Below, one piece after another: positions 16,616-25,624 of a stretch of DNA of 64,000 nucleotides (the first letter of the stretch is position 1; every line of letters begins with the position of its first letter). Made by a program: the position numbers and the translations under genes. The stretch comes from Brucella anthropi ATCC 49188 (GTDB taxonomy: Bacteria > Pseudomonadota > Alphaproteobacteria > Rhizobiales > Rhizobiaceae), in contig NC_009667.1 of NCBI RefSeq assembly GCF_000017405.1, positions 496,001 to 560,000 of the forward strand, given 5' to 3'. Under the pieces are notes generated by a model. It saw only the letters and a program-made list of their open reading frames with translations. It searched no databases and was not told the DNA's origin.

Positions 16616-17334
16616 ACAGAAATGAACCCATGCTCGCGGATAATATCGCCGCCTATGACTGGCAAAAAATTGGCGCCGAACTGGATGAGTTCGGCGCCAC
16701 AATCCTCAGGAACATAATTTCGCCACAGGATTGCCGCGAATTAGCCGCCGGCTACTACAATCTGGCCGCATTTCGAACCGTTGTTTCGATGCGAAAACAC
16801 GGTTTTGGGCGCGGAGAATACAAATATTACGCAAATCCCATTCCTGCCTTAATTTGGAATCTGCGCCAGACGCTCTATCCGCAGCTTGCACCCATCGCCA
16901 ATCGATGGAGTGAGAGACTGGGATCGGATGTCCGTTTTCCTCCGACCCATGACGAATTTCTGGACCGGTGCCACGCGGCAGGACAGACCCGTCCGACACC
17001 GCTCATCCTGCAATATGTAGAGGGCGACTATAATTGCCTGCATCAGGATATTTACGGTGATATCGCATTTCCGTTGCAGGTTGCGATTTTGCTTTCCGAA
17101 CCGGAGAAGGATTTTACGGGCGGGGAATTCGTGCTGACCGAACAGCGCCCCCGGATGCAGAGCCGTGCGGAAGTCGTGCCGCTCCGGCAGGGCGACGGCG
17201 TGGTTTTCGCGGTCAATGACCGTCCGATGCAGGGCACACGCGGCGATTATCGCGTCAAGATGCGGCACGGTGTCAGCCGCATCCGCTCCGGCCAGCGGCA
17301 TACGCTGGGCATAATCTTTCACGATTCCAGATAA
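16612..17334 (+). CDS. 2-oxoglutarate/Fe(II) oxygenase coupled to ada
   Basis: A 240-residue cytoplasmic protein. YNCLHQDIYGD supplies an HxD iron pair, and a C-terminal HTLGIIFH region the distal His and substrate-binding end, consistent with a 2-oxoglutarate-dependent dioxygenase of the prolyl-hydroxylase-like type (my memory places it near PF09859). It does not look like AlkB by sequence. The ATG at 16612 overlaps the ada stop (ATGA), so expression is coupled to ada. A longer frame from 16519 would overlap ada by about 100 bases and is rejected. Co-expression with ada points to alkylation repair, which is inference. Confidence 0.8.
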   Translation: MNRNEPMLADNIAAYDWQKIGAELDEFGATILRNIISPQDCRELAAGYYNLAAFRTVVSMRKHGFGRGEYKYYANPIPALIWNLRQTLYPQLAPIANRWSERLGSDVRFPPTHDEFLDRCHAAGQTRPTPLILQYVEGDYNCLHQDIYGDIAFPLQVAILLSEPEKDFTGGEFVLTEQRPRMQSRAEVVPLRQGDGVVFAVNDRPMQGTRGDYRVKMRHGVSRIRSGQRHTLGIIFHDSR

Positions 17335-17335
17335 A

Positions 17336-17438
17336 GCATGTCTCCCAAAAGTGGGAACCGGTTTTGGGATAAAGACATGCGTGAAAACAAAAGCTTAAAG
17401 CGTGTTCCCTGAATATAGTAAGATGCAACACGCTTTAA
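17336..17438. repeat. Composite palindromic intergenic repeat
   Basis: The first palindrome (17336-17380) starts and ends with GCATGTC and its complement GACATGC around a core aaaagtgggaaccggtttt. The second is a 12-base stem, 17395-17406 with 17427-17438 (TTAAAGCGTGTT and complement). It immediately follows the oxygenase stop codon. Confidence 0.75.
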
Positions 17439-17477
17439 AGGTTGAAACCGGTGTTTCGATAGCCTTTGATCGCGGCT

Positions 17478-17580
17478 AGAGCATGATTCCAAAAAGTGGG
17501 AACCGGTTTTCGGATAAAATCATGCTCAAACAAAAGTTTAGAGTGGGATAATGGTTCAACTTGAAAACATCACGCTCTAA
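17478..17580. repeat. Composite palindromic intergenic repeat
   Basis: A second copy of the family, about 40 bases after the first. A palindrome at 17478-17527 (AGAGCATGATT to ATCATGCTC, core aaaagtgggaaccggtttt) is followed by an imperfect stem formed by GAGTG and CACGCTC ending at 17580. It ends just before the ribosome site of the next gene. Confidence 0.72.
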
Positions 17581-17599
17581 ACGATCAAAGGAGTCGGAT

Positions 17600-17950
17600 A
17601 TGAGCGTGACCATCTACGGTATCAAGAACTGCGACACCATGAAGAAGGCGCGCACCTGGCTTGAAGACCATGGCATCGACTACGCATTTCACGATTACAA
17701 GAAGGAAGGGCTCGACGGCGAAACGCTCGACCACTTTCTGAAAAGCGTTCCGTGGGAACAATTGCTCAACCGGGCCGGAACGACGTTTCGCAAACTGCCC
17801 GAGGAAGAACGCCAAAACGTCGATGCCGCCAAGGCGCGGGCGCTGATGCTGGCACAGCCATCCATGGTCAAACGTCCGGTTCTAGACAAGGACGGAAAGC
17901 TGACGGTCGGTTTCAAGCCGGAACTATACGAAAGTTTCTTCAAGTCTTGA
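17600..17950 (+). CDS. Spx/ArsC-like (YffB-type) thioredoxin-fold protein
   Basis: A 116-residue protein of the ArsC/Spx/YffB group. The N-terminus MSVTIYGIKNCDTMKKARTWL has a single active-site-like Cys, without the CXXC of glutaredoxins, and the conserved RPVLDKDGKLTVGF lies near the C-terminus. YffB-type proteins of this length are related to arsenate reductase but lack a proven arsenate role. The start at 17600 is supported by AAAGGAG seven bases upstream; a frame from 17561 would begin inside the palindromic repeat. No arsenic resistance genes are adjacent. Confidence 0.85.
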   Translation: MSVTIYGIKNCDTMKKARTWLEDHGIDYAFHDYKKEGLDGETLDHFLKSVPWEQLLNRAGTTFRKLPEEERQNVDAAKARALMLAQPSMVKRPVLDKDGKLTVGFKPELYESFFKS

Positions 17951-17989
17951 GGCAGAGGAGCGCTGCCATAGATAGCTGCCGATAAGCAG

Positions 17990-19045
17990 ATGGAGAGATC
18001 TATGCGGCAGCGCGCGAATAAGGTCGTTCAGCAATGGTCGGTAAGTTGGCGTGACTCCCTGATCGCGTCCTTTGCAGGCGGTGTCGCATGGCTGATCTGC
18101 CAGTTGGCGCTGGGGCAGCCGAAACCAGTCTTTGCCATGGTAACGGCGGTGATTTGCCTGGCGCCGAACCTGCCCAACCATGGCAAGCAGGCGATAGGGG
18201 TGATGGTCGGCGTCACGACAGGCGTCTTGGTCGGCGAGCTTTCTCTGCTACTGCCTGAAACGGTTCCGGTTTTCCACACAAGCATAGTGACATTCGTTGC
18301 CATGGTTCTGGCGACCTCTTTCGGCATGGCTCCGGCAATTGCCATCCAGTCGGGCGTCTCTGCGATTCTGGTTCTCGCCATGGGACCGCAGGTCGCCGGA
18401 ATAACGCGGCTGGTCGATGTTCTGGTCGGTGCCGGTGTCGGCTTGCTGTTCAGCCAGATATTGATGACGCCAAGCCCCGTGCTGCTGATCGACAAGGCCG
18501 TCCGCGGCCTGCTTGACCGTCTTGCCAACGGACTCAAGCAATCGGCAGTGGCGCTCGAAAAACAGGACCTCGTGCGCGCCCAAAGTGCAATCAACCAGTT
18601 CACATCCGCGCACCGGGCAGTGATCGCCCTCGGCGACGGTATTGCGCTGGCGCGCAGCAATGCGCGCTGGTCGCTGCGTGGTCGGCTGGTGGCGCGCGAG
18701 GTTACGGAAATGGCGGGTCGGTACGACCGGCGTGGCATCCGCCTTTACGCATCGGCGCTGCTGTTCGGTGAAGCGCTGGGCAATGCGCTGCGAAAGAAGG
18801 AGGCTCCACCGCCGCCCTGGCTGACGGAGGCCTTGCAGGTTGTCATCGCCAATTGCGAGCTGGAGGAAGGGCAGGAGCCAAGCCGGATTCCGCCCATGCC
18901 AAAAGACATTCCGTTCGGCTGGCGAGATAGCGCACACCGACTGTCATCGATGCAAGATACGCTTCTGCATTTCCTTCATTCCGATATTCCGGACAGCGTT
19001 CCCGTCACCAGACGAACGACCGAAGAAAAACCAACAGCGGCATAG
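17990..19045 (+). CDS. FUSC-type inner-membrane protein
   Basis: A 351-residue protein with about six hydrophobic segments in the first 170 residues (SLIASFAGGVAWLICQLAL, VFAMVTAVICLAP, AIGVMVGVTTGVLVGEL, SIVTFVAMVLATSF and others), followed by a largely helical cytoplasmic domain. This half-size layout with VFAMVTAVICLAPNLPNHGKQA is typical of the fusaric-acid-resistance-like family (FUSC, aromatic acid exporter type). Substrate unknown. It ends 22 bases before the convergent clpP paralogue. A GTG or internal ATG start near 18002 is possible. Confidence 0.75.
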   Translation: MERSMRQRANKVVQQWSVSWRDSLIASFAGGVAWLICQLALGQPKPVFAMVTAVICLAPNLPNHGKQAIGVMVGVTTGVLVGELSLLLPETVPVFHTSIVTFVAMVLATSFGMAPAIAIQSGVSAILVLAMGPQVAGITRLVDVLVGAGVGLLFSQILMTPSPVLLIDKAVRGLLDRLANGLKQSAVALEKQDLVRAQSAINQFTSAHRAVIALGDGIALARSNARWSLRGRLVAREVTEMAGRYDRRGIRLYASALLFGEALGNALRKKEAPPPPWLTEALQVVIANCELEEGQEPSRIPPMPKDIPFGWRDSAHRLSSMQDTLLHFLHSDIPDSVPVTRRTTEEKPTAA

Positions 19046-19067
19046 ATGCAGCAGCGCTTCAAAAGCG

Positions 19068-19676
19068 TCACGCCGCTGAAACTTCACGCCGTTCCAGTAT
19101 GCGGTCGATCAACCCCCATTCGAGACCGGCTTCCGCAGTCATGAAATTATCGCGGTCAAGGGCGCGTTCCACCTCTTCATAGGTGCGACCGCAATGTTCG
19201 GCATAAAGACGCGTCATCAGCCGCTTGGTTCGTTGCGCTTCTTCGGCATGGATGAAGATATCCGATGCCTGCCCCTGAAAGCCACCGGAGGGCTGGTGGA
19301 CAAGCAGGTTTGCGTTGGGAAGGGCCGCGCGATGACCGGGTTCCCCTGCCATCAACAGGAAAGAGCCCATCGAGCGGGCCGTCCCCATGCAAAGCGTGTG
19401 CACTGGCGCACGGACATAGCGCATTGTGTCATAGATCGCGAGGCCGCTGGTCACAACGCCGCCCGGCGAGTTGATATAGAGATTGATCGGCTGTTTGGAA
19501 TTTTCCGCTTCCAGAAACAGCAATTGTGCGCAGATAAGCGCGGATACGGTGTCATTCACTTCGCCATTGAGAAAGATGATCCTTTCGCGCAGCAGACGCG
19601 AATAGATATCGAATGATCTTTCGCCACGGCTCGACTGTTCCACGACCATAGGGACGAGTTGCATCGTTTCGCGCAT
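19068..19676 (-). CDS. clpP: ClpP-family protease, paralogue without adjacent ClpX
   Basis: A 202-residue ClpP-like serine peptidase. The triad is Ser102 ([11 protein letters not shown]), His127 ([10 protein letters not shown]) and Asp176 (DRDNFM), with 25 and 49 residues between them as in Escherichia coli ClpP. The glycine-rich [18 protein letters not shown] region is present. It deviates from the housekeeping enzyme around the active site (TARSMGS where AASMGA is usual, and Asn in LPNANLL), so it is probably a second ClpP copy of the kind common in Hyphomicrobiales. No clpX or lon lies beside it. It would need a Clp ATPase encoded elsewhere. Confidence 0.88.
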   Translation of the reverse strand: MRETMQLVPMVVEQSSRGERSFDIYSRLLRERIIFLNGEVNDTVSALICAQLLFLEAENSKQPINLYINSPGGVVTSGLAIYDTMRYVRAPVHTLCMGTARSMGSFLLMAGEPGHRAALPNANLLVHQPSGGFQGQASDIFIHAEEAQRTKRLMTRLYAEHCGRTYEEVERALDRDNFMTAEAGLEWGLIDRILERREVSAA

Positions 19677-19718
19677 CGGCGAACTCCTCTTTTTTTAGAG
19701 TTTCAGAGCGTCAGGCGG

Positions 19719-20078
19719 TCAAGCGGCGCGCATCATCGGCGCCCGGTTGCTGTTGGCGGCAACTGCCGCAGTGCGCTTCAGGCGCGTGTCGTTCAGTTCA
19801 TGGATGACGCGCAGAAAGGTGCCGCCGGAAACGCCTGGCACAATGCGGAACGTGACCATACTTTCCAGAAAGGGCGGTTCGCTTTCCCGCATCCGGTAAC
19901 TGATCTCCTCACCGGGCTTGCAGGATGCTGGCTCCGGATCGGCCAACGCCTCGGATGGAAGCCAGTTTTCGCGAAACTCCGGAATGCTGATCGCGCGCCA
20001 CACTTTCTGCGGCGCAGCATCCAGCTCATATTCAAGCTCAATGCCTTTCTCGCGTGGTTCTTCCTGCCGGTCGGTCAT
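19719..20078 (-). CDS. SRPBCC (AHSA1-like) domain protein
   Basis: A 119-residue protein with the START/AHSA1 pattern IELEYELDAAPQKVWRAISIPEFRENWL, followed by beta strands and a short C-terminal segment. AHSA1-type SRPBCC proteins are commonly paired with ArsR-type regulators in bacteria; their ligands are mostly unknown. It overlaps the end of the upstream ArsR gene by four bases, so the two are co-translated. At 119 residues it is shorter than the roughly 140 usual for the family, with an Ala/Arg-rich C-terminus (RTAAVAANSNRAPMMRAA) that may be a replaced tail. Confidence 0.82.
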   Translation of the reverse strand: MTDRQEEPREKGIELEYELDAAPQKVWRAISIPEFRENWLPSEALADPEPASCKPGEEISYRMRESEPPFLESMVTFRIVPGVSGGTFLRVIHELNDTRLKRTAAVAANSNRAPMMRAA

Positions 20079-20401
20079 TGGTCCATATCCTTCAGCAAGG
20101 TTTTGAGAGCGTCGATACGTTCCGGCCAGTAGGCGCGATACTTTGCAAGCCAGTTGGCGATGAGCGTCAGCCCGTTCGGATCGACTTCGTAATTGACGAA
20201 GCGTCCCTCGCGTTCCTCACGCACCAGCCCCGCGCTGCGTAACACAGCCAGATGCTGCGACATGGCTGGCTGACTGATCTCCATACCCTGCCGCAGCGCG
20301 CTGGCATTCATGCTACCCGATGCCAGCTTCTCGAAAATCATCCGGCGGGTCGGGTCGGCAAGTGCCCTGAATATATCGTGGAATATATCATTCTCATTCA
20401 T
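20075..20401 (-). CDS. ArsR-family transcriptional regulator
   Basis: A 108-residue winged-helix repressor. It begins MNENDIFHDIFRALADPTRRMIFEKL, with recognition helix region MEISQPAMSQHLAVLRSAGLV and wing EREGRFVNYEVD. It lacks the Cys-rich metal site (ELCVCDL) of classic ArsR, so it belongs to the SRPBCC-linked subgroup. I start it at 20401; an in-frame ATG at 20419 lies inside the dyad operator. A near-perfect palindrome at 20404-20431 abuts the start codon, so autorepression of this gene and the SRPBCC partner is likely. Confidence 0.9.
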   Translation of the reverse strand: MNENDIFHDIFRALADPTRRMIFEKLASGSMNASALRQGMEISQPAMSQHLAVLRSAGLVREEREGRFVNYEVDPNGLTLIANWLAKYRAYWPERIDALKTLLKDMDQ

Positions 20402-20403
20402 GC

Positions 20404-20431
20404 AATCACATAAGCACACACTTATGTGATT
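20404..20431. promoter_or_regulatory. Dyad operator at the ArsR gene start
   Basis: AATCACATAAG (20404-20414) and CTTATGTGATT (20421-20431) are perfect complements separated by six bases. The centre has the ATAnnnnnnnnTAT-like form of many ArsR-family operators. It sits two bases before the ArsR ATG on the minus strand, so a bound repressor would block initiation. Confidence 0.7.
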
Positions 20432-20463
20432 CGCAAGGCCATATTTGAAAGCAGATGTCTTGA

Positions 20464-20832
20464 TTAATCAGACGAATGAAACCGCATGGTGAAGACGCTC
20501 CCGCTGATACTGTGTGCAAGAGAGGGAGCGAGCTTCAACGGGGTGCATCTTTCGACTGCTTCGATGGCAGCTATTACAAATGCTTTTCTTGTCTTGTCAT
20601 CACCTTGAACATTGATTGCGCTGGCACATGGCGGTCCTTTCAGGTTTCCGTCCCGTTTGAAGCTGAAGCGCAGGGTAACGGAAGAGTTTTTGCTATCCGA
20701 GAGTGGAGACCAGCAGGCATTCAATGCGTCACGAACTTCGTTCATCGTTGTCAGTTCTTTCGCCTGAACGCCCCCCGCTGACGCAACTGCTACAACTGCC
20801 AACAGGCAGGCGGATATGCCCGATCTATTCAT
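20464..20832 (-). CDS. Small secreted protein of unknown function (TonB-C-like fold possible)
   Basis: A 122-residue protein with a signal peptide (MNRSGISACLLAVVAVASAGGVQA). The mature part has two cysteine pairs (NACWSPLS, GPPCASA, ERCTPL) and the pattern LRFSFKRDGNLKGPP, which recalls the C-terminal domain of TolA/TonB-like proteins that start with Nxxxxxxx(I/L)xFSFxRdG. It is monocistronic between the ArsR pair and the MFS gene. The exact function is not known to me. Confidence 0.7.
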   Translation of the reverse strand: MNRSGISACLLAVVAVASAGGVQAKELTTMNEVRDALNACWSPLSDSKNSSVTLRFSFKRDGNLKGPPCASAINVQGDDKTRKAFVIAAIEAVERCTPLKLAPSLAHSISGSVFTMRFHSSD

Positions 20833-21012
20833 CCCGATCCTCCCTAACGAGTATCATGCATCGATTGTAGGGTGGTCCCACAGGGGCACAAACCCAAACA
20901 ACCGGGGGCAAGCTTCAAGGAGGGCGAGCGCGTATGGAGGCTCAATAGTCGTGATCGGTCCGATCAGAAAAATTCAATTGTCCTTGGATGATTGAGGTTT
21001 ATTTTCCCGCCA

Positions 21013-22215
21013 ATGACCGAGACCTCCCTGGAAATGACCAAGCCCGCATCCCCACAACATCGCACTGCCGTCCGCTATGCTTTCGGCGGCTTTCTGGCTA
21101 TGGCCGCAGCCATGGGGATCGGGCGTTTCATCTATACGCCGATCCTGCCGGGAATGATGGCTGATATCGGCTTCACTGCCGCCGATGCAGGCTTTATCGC
21201 ATCGGCCAATTATATCGGCTATCTGCTGGGGGCAGTCGTTGCCGGTTATGGATGGTCCGCGGGCATCGAGCGGAAAAGCGTGATTGCGGGCCTGATCATC
21301 AGCGGATTGCTGTGCGCTGCCATGGCGTTTTTTGACGGTGTCTGGCTGTTCTCCATCATCCGCTTTGCGGCGGGTTTCATCAGTGCGGTGACGATGATCC
21401 TCTGCACGGCAATCGTGCTGAGCCATGTCACGGCGGCGGAAAGAGCGGGGCTTGGAGCCCTGCATTTCGGCGGTGTAGGCAGTGGTATCGCACTCTCTGC
21501 CGTTCTTGTGGCGCTGATCCGTTTTGCCGGGCTTGACTGGCGTGCCGACTGGATCGGCGCTGCGGTTCTGACCATCGTCATGGTTGTTCTGGTTGGCGCT
21601 TTCGTCAGGGAAGGGCCGGTTGGCGGAAACAGTGGCACGCGTGAACCGCCGCTCCCCAAGAGCTTCGCCTTCAACGCACTGGCGCTGGCCTATGGCATTT
21701 TCGGCTTTGGCTACGTGATCACGGCAACGTTCCTGATTGCAATCGTGCGCGCGACCGATGGCGGCCCGCTGATGGAAGCGGCTGTGTGGGTGGTGACCGG
21801 CCTGACGGCTGCGCCCTCGATCTGGCTGTGGGCACCGGCTGCCAGGAAATTCGGCCTTTTCAATGCATTTGCCCTGACGGCCATTCTGGAGGCTGTCGGC
21901 GTTGCCGCGAGCGTGGTTCTGGCTCCACCGCTCGGGCCTCTGGTGGGCGGCGCGCTTCTGGGCATCACTTTCATGGCATTGACGGCGTTCGGATTGCAGA
22001 TCGCCCGTACACTCGCACCGGCTTCGCCAAAACGCGCTTTGGCGCGGATGACGGTCTGCTTCAGCATTGGCCAGATCATCGGCCCGCTGGTGGCTGGCTT
22101 CATGGCGCAGCGTTCCGGTTCGTTTACTTCGGCAAGTCTGGCCGCAGCGCTCTCGCTGGTGGTCGTCGCGGTGCTTGGCATCATGGCAGGACGCGCCGCC
22201 AGAACATCGGGCTGA
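21013..22215 (+). CDS. YbfB/YjiJ-type MFS transporter
   Basis: A 400-residue carrier with twelve predicted membrane segments. The first contains [22 protein letters not shown] and the second [17 protein letters not shown], both distinctive of the YbfB/YjiJ family. The substrate is unknown. Start uncertain: a TTG at 20992 and an ATG at 21034 are also in frame, and no strong ribosome site separates them. It stands alone, with bacA 83 bases downstream. Confidence 0.85.
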   Translation: MTETSLEMTKPASPQHRTAVRYAFGGFLAMAAAMGIGRFIYTPILPGMMADIGFTAADAGFIASANYIGYLLGAVVAGYGWSAGIERKSVIAGLIISGLLCAAMAFFDGVWLFSIIRFAAGFISAVTMILCTAIVLSHVTAAERAGLGALHFGGVGSGIALSAVLVALIRFAGLDWRADWIGAAVLTIVMVVLVGAFVREGPVGGNSGTREPPLPKSFAFNALALAYGIFGFGYVITATFLIAIVRATDGGPLMEAAVWVVTGLTAAPSIWLWAPAARKFGLFNAFALTAILEAVGVAASVVLAPPLGPLVGGALLGITFMALTAFGLQIARTLAPASPKRALARMTVCFSIGQIIGPLVAGFMAQRSGSFTSASLAAALSLVVVAVLGIMAGRAARTSG

Positions 22216-22298
22216 AACCTTACAGGAATTTAACTGGTAAAGGCGCGAGAACCGGCTTCATATGCGGAAAATTCCTCACGAAGTTGGACTGAAATTCA

Positions 22299-23549
22299 GT
22301 GTTTGTGTCGTTCTTTCCCCGCCCGAAATTGTTCTTCTGGTCCGCGCTCGTCTGGAGCCTGCTTGCAGTGCTTGGCTGGTATGAAGGAGGGGAAAGGTTG
22401 GGTGCCATATTCGGCCTGCCACCCCTGGCGCAAGACGCAGCGCCGATTATCGGTGCGAGCCTGTTCTGGTCGGCGCCGTTTCTCTGGTTCTATATATATT
22501 TCGCGGTGGCGACATTCGCCTTCTATCTTTTCTGGGCTTGGTTTTCACCGCACCCGTGGCAACGCTGGTCCATACTTGGATCGGCACTGATCCTGTTCAC
22601 TACCTATTTCGGCGTGCAGGTCAGCGTTGCGGTCAATGCCTGGTATGGGCCGTTCTACGATCTGGTTCAAAAGGCACTCACATCGCCCGGAGCCGTCAGC
22701 GCCTCCGACTTTTACTGGGGCATGGTCACATTTGCCGAAATAGCCTTTATCGGTGTGACTGTCGGTGTTCTGAGCCTGTTTTTCGTCAGCCACTATATCT
22801 TCCGCTGGCGTTCGGCGATGAATGAATACTACGTCAGTCATTGGCCGAAACTGCGTTCCATCGAAGGTGCGGCACAGCGCGTGCAGGAAGACACGATGCG
22901 CTTTTCCACGACGCTGGAACAGCTTGGTGTCAGCCTCGTCAAATCGGTGATGACGCTGATTGCCTTTCTGCCGGTCCTGTTCAGTTTTTCGGAAAAGGTC
23001 AGTGAGCTGCCGGTGGTTGGCATGGTGCCGCATGCGTTGGTCGTGGCAGCGATTTTCTGGGCTGCTTTCGGCACCGGTTTTCTGGCGCTGGTTGGTATCA
23101 AGCTGCCGGGGCTGGAGTTCAATAATCAGCGCGTCGAAGCGGCCTACCGCAAGGAACTGGTCTATGGTGAAGACCATGCGGATCGCGCCCAGCCGGTCAC
23201 GCTGGGCGAGTTGTTCCGCAATGTCCGGCACAATTATTTCCGGCTCTATTTCCACTATGTCTATTTCAACGTCGCCCGCATTTTCTATATTCAGGCCGAT
23301 AATATTTTCCCGACGCTGATCCTTGTTCCGTCGATTGTGGCTGGCAAGCTGACGCTTGGCCTCATGAACCAGATCACGAATGTCTTTTCGCAGGTGCAGG
23401 GATCGTTCCAGTATCTCGTCAACTCATGGACGACGATCATCGAATTGCTGTCGATCTACAAGCGTCTGAGAGCTTTCGAGGCGGTTATCCGCGACGAGCC
23501 GCTGCCGTGGCTCGATCAGGCAAATCTTGATGCAACGCCTTCAGCTTAA
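22299..23549 (+). CDS. bacA: BacA/SbmA peptide transporter
   Basis: A 416-residue polytopic inner-membrane protein. It begins with GTG and reads [17 protein letters not shown], as BacA proteins do, and contains the conserved [23 protein letters not shown] and [19 protein letters not shown] regions. SbmA/BacA proteins import proline-rich antimicrobial peptides and related compounds using the proton gradient. In rhizobia and Brucella BacA affects lipid A very-long-chain fatty acid content and persistence inside host cells. Its stop lies eight bases from the convergent deacetylase stop. Confidence 0.92.
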   Translation: MFVSFFPRPKLFFWSALVWSLLAVLGWYEGGERLGAIFGLPPLAQDAAPIIGASLFWSAPFLWFYIYFAVATFAFYLFWAWFSPHPWQRWSILGSALILFTTYFGVQVSVAVNAWYGPFYDLVQKALTSPGAVSASDFYWGMVTFAEIAFIGVTVGVLSLFFVSHYIFRWRSAMNEYYVSHWPKLRSIEGAAQRVQEDTMRFSTTLEQLGVSLVKSVMTLIAFLPVLFSFSEKVSELPVVGMVPHALVVAAIFWAAFGTGFLALVGIKLPGLEFNNQRVEAAYRKELVYGEDHADRAQPVTLGELFRNVRHNYFRLYFHYVYFNVARIFYIQADNIFPTLILVPSIVAGKLTLGLMNQITNVFSQVQGSFQYLVNSWTTIIELLSIYKRLRAFEAVIRDEPLPWLDQANLDATPSA

Positions 23550-23557
23550 GGGGACGA

Positions 23558-24553
23558 TTACGACCTGTTCTGGCTTGCATGGACGGCATCCTTGTCGAGA
23601 CTGTCCAGATAATCGCTGTAGGTTGTGCATTTGACGTCGGGCTTGGTGCAGACTTCCGTCACGAGCCGCTCCATGGCGCGCCAATAGGCGCCATCATTCA
23701 TCAGCACGAAATGGAAGCCGAGCTGGAGCGGAATGCGCTCGCCGGTATATTGCTTGTCGAATGCCGTGCGGAAAGCCTTGTAGGCTCGTTCCTCGAAAGC
23801 CGCCGATTGCTGCGGCGCTTCCTTGCCCTTCGAGTGACGGACATAAAGATTATAGTCCATTGCCACGATAGGGCGCTGCGACGGGCCTTCCGGAACAAGC
23901 GGCAATCCAAATGAAGCAAACTGACCGGCAAGGGTCGGCTCTTCAGGGCCGCGCGTGATGGACGATGCCTGATAGCGAAAACCGTTTGCCTTGAGCGCAT
24001 CCTGCACCGGCTTCGATGCGGCGAGATAGGGCGCGCGAAACCCGTCGATGCCCTTCAGCGCAAGATCACGCCAGCCTTCCGGCTCGCCACTGATGCCATT
24101 ATTCTTGTAGGCGTCAGCGGTAATGCGGCGGAACTCCTTGATTTCCTTGTCCCAGTCGGCGGTTGACCAGTCGGTGCCGTCAAAATGACCGCAGCCATGG
24201 CTGGCGATCTCGTTGCCTTCCAGATGGGCCTGCCAGATATTGCCAAGGCGGGCGACAACTTCGTCGCGGCTGAGCGCAAAGCCGACATTGGACGAACCGG
24301 CCCGCTTATGGGGCGGCTTGTAATCGCGCCGGTCCTGTTTGGTCATCAGGAAGACGCAGGAAAGGAAATAGGTGAAATGGGCGTTGTTTTTCTTCGCCAG
24401 CTCGCGCGAGCGGGTCCATAGTGCATTGTCATGTGCGCCATCGAAGGAAATCAGCACATATTGCGGCTTTGTGGATACCGGTTCCGCCTGTGCGGCACAG
24501 GTAGCCAGAACCAGGGCGGACAAAAGAACAGGGCGGGGGGACAGGATGCGCAT
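23558..24553 (-). CDS. Exported polysaccharide deacetylase-like protein
   Basis: A 331-residue protein with a signal peptide (MRILSPRPVLLSALVLATCAAQA). The NodB-type fold is indicated by VLISFDGAHDN (metal-binding Asp), ASHGCGHFDG (His pair), and FRAPYLAAS. Such enzymes remove acetyl groups from chitin-like or peptidoglycan sugars, but the substrate here is not clear. Convergent with bacA. Confidence 0.8.
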   Translation of the reverse strand: MRILSPRPVLLSALVLATCAAQAEPVSTKPQYVLISFDGAHDNALWTRSRELAKKNNAHFTYFLSCVFLMTKQDRRDYKPPHKRAGSSNVGFALSRDEVVARLGNIWQAHLEGNEIASHGCGHFDGTDWSTADWDKEIKEFRRITADAYKNNGISGEPEGWRDLALKGIDGFRAPYLAASKPVQDALKANGFRYQASSITRGPEEPTLAGQFASFGLPLVPEGPSQRPIVAMDYNLYVRHSKGKEAPQQSAAFEERAYKAFRTAFDKQYTGERIPLQLGFHFVLMNDGAYWRAMERLVTEVCTKPDVKCTTYSDYLDSLDKDAVHASQNRS

Positions 24554-24756
24554 GGACCACGAAACGAGGGGGGAAGAGGAATAGTTCCAGAAATTCCGTT
24601 GCTAGTTCTTGAATAAGGCTATTGTCGGACCGAAATGCACTTTGTGACACGTGTTTCGGCTTATTTCGCTGACGGGTCTTACATATCGCGCGAAATGCGA
24701 CTAAAAGCGCCAGAACGAACAAATACGAACATCAATTTGGCTTTAGTGGCAGGTCC

Positions 24757-25440
24757 ATGGCAGACGACAGTTTCATTCGCGAGGTAAACGAGGAAATCCG
24801 TTCGGAACGGGCAAAGCAGATCTGGCGGAATTTCGGTCCGCTGTTGATCGGCGGCGCTGTGGCCATTGTTCTGGGAACAGCTGGTTGGGTCGGCTATCAG
24901 CACTGGGTCGACAGCAAGGCTTCCGCTTCCGGTGACAAGTTCCTCGCCGCACTGGACCTCGCCTCGGAAGGCAAAAACGACGAAGCGCTGACTGCGCTCG
25001 ACGATCTGGAAAAGACCGGCTACGGCTCCTATCCGGTACTGGCGCGTCTTCGCGCTGCATCGGTTATCGCTGACAAGGGCGATGCAGCGGGTGCCGTGAA
25101 GGCGTTCGATGAGGTTGCTGCCGATAACGCCGTGCCTGCACCGCTTCGCGATGTCGCGCGCCTGCGTGCCGGTTATCTGCTGGTCGACAGCGGTTCCTAC
25201 GACGACGTCGCCAAGCACGTCGAGACGCTTTCCGCAGACGGCAATCCTATGCGTTCAAGCGCACGGGAAGCGTTGGGTCTGGCTGCCTGGAAGGCTGAAC
25301 GGTTCGATGATGCGGTCAAACTGTTCCAGCAAATTGCCAATGACAGTCTTGCTCCGGCCAATATCCGCCAACGCGCCAATACGATGCTCGATCTGATGCG
25401 CAGTGCGGGTGTCAACGTGCCTGACGCGCAAAGCACATAA
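24757..25440 (+). CDS. YfgM-like membrane-anchored TPR protein
   Basis: A 227-residue protein with a short cytoplasmic N-terminus (IREVNEEIRSERAKQIWRNFGP), one membrane helix (LLIGGAVAIVLGTAGWVGY) and a periplasmic tetratricopeptide-like domain. This matches the YfgM/DUF2133 family, an ancillary SecYEG partner involved in envelope protein traffic. Its position upstream of der resembles the yfgM-bamB-der order in enterobacteria, with bamB missing here. A triple palindromic repeat separates it from der. Confidence 0.82.
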   Translation: MADDSFIREVNEEIRSERAKQIWRNFGPLLIGGAVAIVLGTAGWVGYQHWVDSKASASGDKFLAALDLASEGKNDEALTALDDLEKTGYGSYPVLARLRAASVIADKGDAAGAVKAFDEVAADNAVPAPLRDVARLRAGYLLVDSGSYDDVAKHVETLSADGNPMRSSAREALGLAAWKAERFDDAVKLFQQIANDSLAPANIRQRANTMLDLMRSAGVNVPDAQST

Positions 25441-25448
25441 TAAAACAA

Positions 25449-25601
25449 GCGCATCCCGAAAAGTGTGAAACGGTTTTCGGATAAGATGCGCGGGAAAATC
25501 AAAGCGCATCCCGAAAAGTGCGAAGCGGTTTTCGGACAAGATGCGCGTCAAGATAAATAAATAGAGCGGTTCCACGTTTCGGTTGAAAGCGGAACCGCTC
25601 T
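25449..25601. repeat. Triple composite palindromic repeat before der
   Basis: Two nearly identical palindromes in tandem, 25449-25491 and 25504-25546, each GCGCATCCCGAAAAG to GATGCGC around cgaa(g/a)cggttttcgga, then an 11-base stem 25563-25573 with 25591-25601 (AGAGCGGTTCC and complement). This is the largest member of the family in the window. The last stem ends 23 bases before the der ATG. Confidence 0.8.
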
Positions 25602-25624
25602 GGTTTCTGGAGTTATCTTCTCCC

